Made by a program: the position numbers and the translations under genes
Part shown: positions 44,801 through 53,800 of the stretch, piece by piece
Numbering within the stretch: position 1 is the first letter of the stretch
Layout: every line of letters begins with the position of its first letter
Notes under the pieces: model-generated
Databases searched by the model: none
The model's input: the letters and a program-made list of their open reading frames with translations, nothing else
Told to the model about the DNA's origin: nothing
Assembly (NCBI GenBank): GCA_022575985.1
Contig: JAKSXM010000107.1
Location: forward strand, 5,456,001-5,520,000
Reading direction: 5' to 3'
DNA: 64,000 nt
Source: Anagrus nilaparvatae
Taxonomy: Eukaryota; Arthropoda; Insecta; Hymenoptera; Mymaridae

Positions 44801-47800
44801 AAATTGGATGCGTTATGACACTCGCACAGACTATTTTGCATCCTTAGTGATGTATAGACTCGTCCGCATGAAGGAGCCGCCATTCCTTTTGTCACTATTT
44901 GAGCCCTACAAATCGGACAAGCCTCAACGCGGTCCTCGTAAGGATTTAAAGATCCCCTCTAATATAATAACTGACTGGGGTCTTGATTCATTCCAAATCA
45001 AATACGCCCACTTCTGGAATAACATCCCTCCCTGCATACGTGACATTCATTCATATTCACGGTTTAAGAGAAGTATAAGGCAGTATTTATATAGGACCGA
45101 TGATATTTAACATAAACCATCCTATTTTATATTATTTTATTGACAGAATATTCTGACTTATTAAATTTATTATTTAAATTTATTATTTGAAATTCAGTGC
45201 TTTGTGCCATTGATATATTTACCAATTACTTTATGTTTTATAAATTATAAATTATATATTCTATTTATTGTGTATTGTATATATTATATTTTAATTAATT
45301 TACTACTTATATGTAAAAGAGTGTACCATATTTTGCCAGGCAAATAAAGAGAATAATAATAATAATAATAATGGACTGAAAATCTTTGAAAAATATCAAG
45401 TTTATGTATAGGAAGCATAAAAAAGTCATTTGAGTACAAATATAATTACAAAAGACTATAAGGCGCATAAAAAATGTGATATTAACGTTGAAATTTGGTT
45501 AAAAAAAGCCATTATTATGTTTCTGGCGCTTTTTAAAGGGCATATAACCATCCAGCGACATTTACCACATCAAAGTATATAGTAAATAGACCAATTCTAT
45601 CAAGGTTTGAGCTCTATAAGTTTGGGCAGTTCCAAATCTCCCGCTCTAAGCCGAAAAAAGCAGTTTGAGCCGCCCAGGGGCAAATTTTCCAAAAACTAAC
45701 CTTAAATTCGGATTAAACGGGAAATTTTGCAACTTTTTATGTCTTGGTACTATTTTTTTTAATCATCTAGTCGATTTTAAAAATTTAATTCCAAAAAAAA
45801 TAAAAAATTTGTTGAAAAAACCGAAGAAATCTAAAAAGCTTCTTTTGGGTATAGTTCGGCTTCCTGAGCGCCTAGGGGACTGAAAATTTCACAGGAAACA
45901 TACTTTGTATATGGGTGGTTTTTGCAGGAACGATATACATAGTGTCCCCACCATTTATATCCGAAACTAAAGCTCTTTTACACTTTTTTTTCTTTTAAAA
46001 AGTTCATAAATAATATTTTTTTAAAGTCACAACCTACTATGCATATATTGGTAACTTAATAAAAAAATTTTCTGGAGCATATTTGTTCAAATTGTCGCCA
46101 CCGTCTGCTGTCCTTTTGCTTAACTGTAAACTTTGAGTATTAACAAACGGCTTAAATTTGAACTTAAATTTTTCTGTAGGATGCATATGACGTATTTAGG
46201 TCCCAAAAACTCATTTTTTTCAACGAAACAAATTTTCATGCAATTCTCTTAGGTTATCGTCACATATAAGTCTGTCTATTTTTAAGCTTCCCACCTTTTA
46301 TGGGAGCGCACTCTATATTTATGCACTTGAAAGCACTGTTGTATTTTTTTTCTTACTTAACTACTCATTTAAGAACCGTGGAAAACTTAAAATTTTAAAT
46401 ATGAAAGCTTTAACTATGAAAATTCTATTAAATTTTTAAAACGCTTTTACAAAAAAAAAATGTCGCCGCCGTCCATGTCGTTTTCTCCAAGTTTATGTCA
46501 TATATTACTTAATATATCTTGTTTAGTTATGTTTTGATGGAAAAATAATATACCCAGAGTTTGGTAGCGATCTTATTCAACACAATAAAAATTGAACACA
46601 TCATTTTTAAGCACCGAAATTAAAACACGCAAAACTCAACACGCATTACTTTTCAACACTATTTTTTGCACACAATTTAAATCCAACACAAATTTTTTTA
46701 ACACGTTTTATTCGACACAAAAATTAAATTTTTTACGCAAATCATGTAAAAACTAATTAAATTTCAGTTTGTTGTGTTGAATTTGTGTTAAATAAAATGT
46801 TTTGAAAAATTTAGTGTTTAATTTAAATCGTGTGCAACAATGAGTGTTGAAAATATATACTGTGTTGAGTTTTGTGTGTTTTAATTTCGGTGTTCAAAAG
46901 TGATGTGTTCAATTTTTTTCGTGTCGAGTAAGATCGCTACCCAGAGTTTGAGAAAATTTGATGGCTACAATACAAAGTTATTTCAATAATACATTCAAAA
47001 TGTCGCAACCGTCTATGACGCCACCGTCTGCATAAATAAAAAAATCCCATAAGAATAACACGTAGAATTTATTTTTACATTTGAAGCAGTACCACTGAAA
47101 ATTTTAGGTTTTTGGACATTAATAAACATTAAAATACAAAAAAAATTTTTTTTAAAATATAATTAGTGTTGTGCCGTAAACAATAAAAAAATATATAGTT
47201 ACAGTGAAAACCACCCATATATAAAAAGATGGTGACAAAATCAGCCCGATCGGGAGACCTGACCTGGCAAGGCCATCACACGGTGTCCAGAATGACTCAT
47301 GTAGAAAATTGGCCTCTTAAAATTGTATGTTTCTGCAGTAACCTTTTTTAATTTAACCCATGCCATGGCCTAATATTTTTTATTAAAATATCTATAAAAA
47401 CTTAATTAAATTAGTAAACAGCAATTAAATTGCTTTTTTTTTTTCATTTTCCTCAATTAACTAAAAACAAATTCTTAGCTATAGCTTAGTATACTGAGGG
47501 GTAGCTCTGTAGCCCTGACTAACAATTTTCCCCTTGAAATTTTCAAATAAAAACATTTACATGCAAGTAGCATTAACAAAGGCAAGATTGTTATTATTAA
47601 TAATTTTTTTTTTTCTAAAAGTTCTAATCATAAAATCCAAAGTTAAAAAAATAATTTAAAAAAAATTGTTCATTGATCATAATCTTATATGGGCGCTTTT
47701 CACAGGAACGGTATACCTAAAGTCCCATCCACTTATAACCGAAACAGGTAGAATTTATTTTTAAATTTGTAGCAGTACCACTGAAAATTTTAGGTATTTG

Positions 47801-50800
47801 GACCTTAAAAAACATAATAATGCAAAAACATTAAAAAAAAAAGATAATCAGTCTTGTACCGTAAACAATAAAAAAATACAGTTCCTGTAAAAAGCACCCA
47901 TATATATTATAAAAAAATTTGTATTTCCAATTGTCATCGCACATAATTTACTACTAAAAGACCCCTTTTCATGAATAAAATAAAACTGAGAATTTAAATA
48001 CACACTGAGGAAGCTTTTCAATCATAAAAAATAATTTATTTTATTGTACTCAAAGCTCGACTCAAAGTACGTTGAACTTTTTTTTTCTGCCGAAACTCCA
48101 AGCAATTAGTAGGCTAAACAAAAAAAAATTTTTTTTCAAGTCTTTTATCAGTGAATACGAAAAACTTTTTTTACTTTGTTAAATAAATGCAAAGAATATT
48201 GATTGAAATAATAGGTTACTATTAATAGAAAAGTAAAAAAAAGAAAAAACAATAAATTTTTTCCACATTTTCAACACGCTCGTTTTACTTAAAAAGTTAA
48301 TATTTTTAATATTGATTTATCTATGTCACCTGTGTATTATAATAAATGTAATAATTATGAGCAATTATTATGATAATAAAAAAAAAATAATTATTATTAT
48401 TTTACCTTGAAATTTTAATTGTGTTTACTCGGACTACGTGGGGTGATATAATTACAGTTAGGTGCATTTATAGCCCTAATATCTATGATCTATGATGATA
48501 TATATACATGCAATTATTTTATTAAAAATGTGTGCAGAATTTTACTCGTCACTCGTTAAACACGAATCCAGAGTTCCATTTTTTGTTTTTAAAAAATTAT
48601 TGAGAAATTAGTCAAAAATCAAACTGCTAAATTTTCTTTAGCTATAAGAGTTTGAAAATTAAAAAAACATTTTTTTTTTAAATTTTATCCTGTAAAACCC
48701 GAATTTACTAAATGCGAGGTACAATTGTTTTTTAAACAATTTTAAAATATTAAGTATCAAAAGCGTTAAATTTTAGCACTTGTGTTTGCACTAGCACGAG
48801 TTCTCGGTAAAGCCGGGCCACGTGTGATATGTTCTCACACTAGTTTCTAAGGTTTTCTGCCCATAGTGCTTACGATATTTTTTGCCTGCCTAGGCATACA
48901 ATGAGTGCATAAAATTCCGTGAAGAATTTTACGCGCTAGAGGGCAAAAAAGAAATTCAAATTTTCAATTTGATTGCAACCTAGCACAAAAAAATTACATA
49001 TTTTAATGTTTTTTTGTATTCCACTGAATATGCTTCAGAAGTATTGTACTATCCCGAAAAATGGTATTCTCGTAAAATTTTTCAAGAAACACGAAAATCG
49101 AATTACAATTTTTATTCAAAGACAAAAAAGCGTTTTCTAAAGACATTAGCCAGAATTTTCCTTTAATAAATGTATTTTTATTACCGAGGAAATTAATTTA
49201 AGGCCATTTTTAATTAGAACTTCAATCGTTTTACGAGTTTTTATAAAAATTGCTTATAAAATTTTCCCGTATAACAGTAAATAGATAATCACGTAAAAAT
49301 CGACTATTTTTTTCCTCGTTAGTAAGTTACGTAAGTTCATAAATATGTTACGTAAAATTATTTTGATAATAAGTAGCAAAAGTAAATTTCGTTATTTTTT
49401 TTATTTATTATTTTAATTCGTTTATTTTTGATAATGCGTCATAGCTATAACCTAATGCGCCATGTAGAGGAACGTTTCACCTCATAGGTGAAATTTTGAT
49501 GTAATGCCTCATTTTTTTCTATTAAAGTACTAATTTCTATAGAAATATTATTTGTACTCGATATCTTGGATTTTATAATTAGTTTTTTTATTTTATATGG
49601 ATGTACTAACTTTAGAAAAATTGTTTTGACTCGATATTTCAGATCAGATTATTAATTATTTAAAGACTTTTTTCTCAAAATTTTTAGCTGTCAAAATATA
49701 CAAAAAACACCATTATTTTTTTTTATTTCTGGGCGTAGCACCTAATTTTTTTTATGGTAGTGCTAGTTTCAAAAATATCGTTTTTACTCGATTTCTCGAA
49801 TTTGATATCTAAAATTTTTTGAAAATTTTTTGCATCAAAAAATAAAAAAACCAAATTATTTATTTTTATTTTTGACGCAATACCTAATTTTTTCCCGTGG
49901 GATTTCTAGTTTTAAAAAATTCATTATTTCTCAATTTTTCGTATTTTATGTATTTAAATTTTCTCGGCCAAAAAATAAAAAAAACTTTTGGTGATTTTTG
50001 CACGAGAGCTCTAGTTTTAATACATTTGGTGTCACTTTATTTCTCACGTATGATACATAAAAGTGGTAAAAATTTTCAACTAATATAAATATTTGTCATT
50101 GCTTGAGGAACCGCAGTGCCAATAATTTGGCAGCGTTTTTTTTTTGCTCCCTTGGTTAAAAATGTCATTGCTGAATGGAATAACTTTATCTGACTCTAAC
50201 TAAATAGTTTAATAATCAGGAAGTTAATATAAACTTGTATTATTTCATTGAATAAGAATGTTTAAGTGCTTGTTCTATCGAGCTCCAAATTCCGATCAGT
50301 ATATGTATATGTGCATTTCTACGAGAAAGTACTTTTTATGAGCACCAAAAATGAAGAAAAAAAAATTTACGAGGCCGCGACTGCCACCATGATTTTCTGG
50401 TAGTTTGAACCCTATAGAATGCAAAAAAAAGCGTGAACACGAAATCGGCGATGGATGCCAAAAAGATTTTGCCACTTATATCAAAAACTGCGTTTTTCGA
50501 ATCTGAGCTACCCAAAATTTTAAAAATAACTTTTTAATAAAATTTTTAAAAAATAAGTAAAGAATCTTTTTTTTGCATTCTATAGGGTTCAAACTACCAA
50601 AAAATCATGGTGGCAGTCGCGGCCTCGTAAATTTTTTTTTCTTCATTTTTGGTGCTCATAAAAAGTACTTTCTCGTAGAAATGCACATATTAAAAATTTT
50701 TTAATATGACCCAATTTTATTATCATATGAAAAAAAATTTTTAAATATACTTGAATAATTATTTTTGTATGATAAGACATTATAACGTATCGAAGCACAT

Positions 50801-53800
50801 AAAAATATTTATAATTGCGTACTAATTAAAGCCTATAGTCATAATAATTACTTGGAAAAAAAAATTACGTCACTTTTAGCAGATAATTTAAAACTTTTAA
50901 TGTATAAGGAAGTTTAATTTAAGATCAATTGAAAAAGTAAAAATTTTTTTTGTTCATAGATTTTTATTGATCTACAGCAGATATACGCAGAATATGTTCA
51001 GGAAGTGCAATAAGGGGAGTGTATATATCTTTGAAGCCATATATAGAGTCAAAATATCATTTAGGTATATAAAAAAACATTAAATGGTTTTTTTTTACTT
51101 GTATATATATACAAATTATAAATGATCTTAATTAAATGGGTTCTGTTTCCGGCTACTAAAACTGCAGGCAGGAATGATTGTCCAATTTTTGTTTCCATAA
51201 TGCATGAAGAATCAGCAGAAATGTAGACTTTATTCTCGACTTTATTTTTATAAGAATGAAAAAAGCCCCACACCCGCTCTTTTCCACGATGAATGGCCAC
51301 CGGATGTCCGGTACGAATTTTCTTTCCGATTGAAACGGCGCGACGCGGCGTATTGTCCTAAATTAAAGGTATTGATTACGTTTAACTGTATATCGTAAAA
51401 GTTGAAAGTAACAGGACTTGAAATATCAGTATTGAATATTCAGGAGAAAAACCCTCGTAGAGAAAAACCTGAAGCGAATTTTAATTAAAATTTAGGTTGG
51501 AACAGGAACTATTTATTTCTTCTAAGAAGCATTCCATCTCCCCAAGGTGGATCTTATTTTCTTCATACTATGTATTTAATTTTTTGAAATAAGTTCCTAA
51601 GCCAGACGTAGTGATATAACAGAAATTTTCAAGAAAAATATTTCTGCCATAATGGGGAATCGAACTCAGGACTTCGTGGTCACGAAGCAAGAATGCTACT
51701 CCCTAGACTTATCTCCCAATTTTAAAATTATACAAAAATTTATTCAAAAACATGTACATTTTTGGTTCACTTTGTCCCCTACTGGATCTGCGACTCTTTT
51801 TGTTAGTTTAAAGGGATCAAAGATTACAATAATCTAAAATGAGATTTTTTTAATTTAAAATTTTTCTTTATAAATGACGTATTTTTAATTCACAAATTAG
51901 AATAAAGTGCTTTATAAGTTCTCTAAAATGGGTTTCTAAACTGGTAATCAAAAATTAGGTAAAATATTTGAAACACTTAAGATTCACCGAGGGTTATTCA
52001 TTTATCTAAATTAATAAGTTTTTGATTATTTTAAAATAAAATGTTTATCATATTTATGCATAATTTTACTGAAAAAAAGATTTTACTCGTAATTTTATAA
52101 ACCATAGTTTTTTGAGATCAAAACATCAAACATTGTTTAAATTTAGGTCCAGCACCAATGAGAGAAGTTAAAAATTGGCGCTGTTAACGGAAACTTCTAT
52201 AACTTTAGGTCTGGAATTTAAACCTGCCAATGAGAGAACGATAAAAAATAAACAGGTATATCAAATATAAATAAATATTAAAGAATTAAAAATAATCAGT
52301 TTGTTGTAAAAAATTATTTATTTTATTTTCTTATACTATATAAGAATATATTACATTATGTTATATGAAAATATAGAATATATTAACTATATTATTATAT
52401 TTTTGAATTGATGATTTTACAAACAAGTAAAAAAAAAATTAAAGCATCAAGCTAGACTGAATTATAGAGTAAAAAATTATTATGTAAACGAAATAATACA
52501 TAAATCTAAACATCAGTTTTAAAAAATTTGACTTAATTATTAAACATTTTTTGTCATAGATTTATAATTAGTTTGTCATGGATTTATAATTAGTTTGTCA
52601 TGGATTTATAATTAATTTGTCATGGATTTACAGTGAAATGAAAATCACTTATTATGCTATTAAATGCATAGACTGATCTACAAGTTATTTTTATTTTGAA
52701 AGCTTTGCACTTATGCTTATATTTAAATTTCTTGATATGAATTTTTTGTATTTATAATAAAGTCAATAATAGTAAAGTATGCTTAAAAAAATTTCTGCAC
52801 AGAAAATACCTAAACATTAAGATTTATGGATAAAACATGAATCACAATGACAAAATTATCAATATAAGTAAAATTAATTGTCTCTTATTTTGTGGAGTTT
52901 ATAAATCGTAATAAGCATACAGATTTAAAGATAATATTATGTATAGATCAGCCTATATATTCCTAAAATAAAATAAATTAATAAAATTTATAATTCATTA
53001 TAAAATTATATTTACATTATATTTGATTATAACTCATGTGTTTACTACTTAAATAATGTTCGAAAAGTATTAAACAATTTTTAAATTTTATTCTACTAAT
53101 GAATAATTTTTAGAACATTTTATTAAAGTAATGTTATGCTTTATGTTTAACAATAAGTAATTAATTAGTTTAAATGCAACTATAACGTTAATAAAAATTT
53201 TCTTTAATAGCATTAATATACACTGGGTAAACTGCTTTTCACTTTTAATCACATTGAACTTCAAAAAAAATGCTTTTAACATTTAAATTTTATTTCATAT
53301 TATGAGGTTATTTCTCCATTATTATTCCTTTAAGTAACTCTTCTATTTTTAATCATTTGCTGTCACATAAACACTATCACATTTTAAAAGTTTCGCTTAC
53401 TGAATTATTTTGTAAAATACCTGAAGGTGTACCTAAATCACTTGATCCTCTGTAAACATAAGCGTATGATTCTAAAAAATGAAATTCTGTATAATAAACC
53501 ACAATTATTGATATAAAATATCCTGCTAATCTAAGGCATCTCATATATTCCCATAAACGATCAAAAAATATAGCAGCAAGTAAATAGTCCATTGAAGAGT
53601 GAAAATTAATTAATCTTAAAGATACTGATACTACCCTGAAAAATCCAGATCTCATAATGTTACTTTGTCTGATATAAAGTTCTTGTCTACTAATAGATAC
53701 TGAAGTACTGTCATTTTCTAGTAAATCTTGATAAAGTGCGATATATCTATTCCAAGCCATTGATGCAATTAGCAAATTTCCAATAACCAAAAGAATAGTC

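Noticed and set aside
51642..51715. Functional tRNA gene
   Set aside because: The A and B boxes are spaced correctly, but the perfect 16-base hairpin in the middle leaves no 7-base anticodon loop.
52550..52632. Short regular repeats that might suggest a CRISPR array
   Set aside because: The units are directly adjacent without spacers, and the window is eukaryotic.
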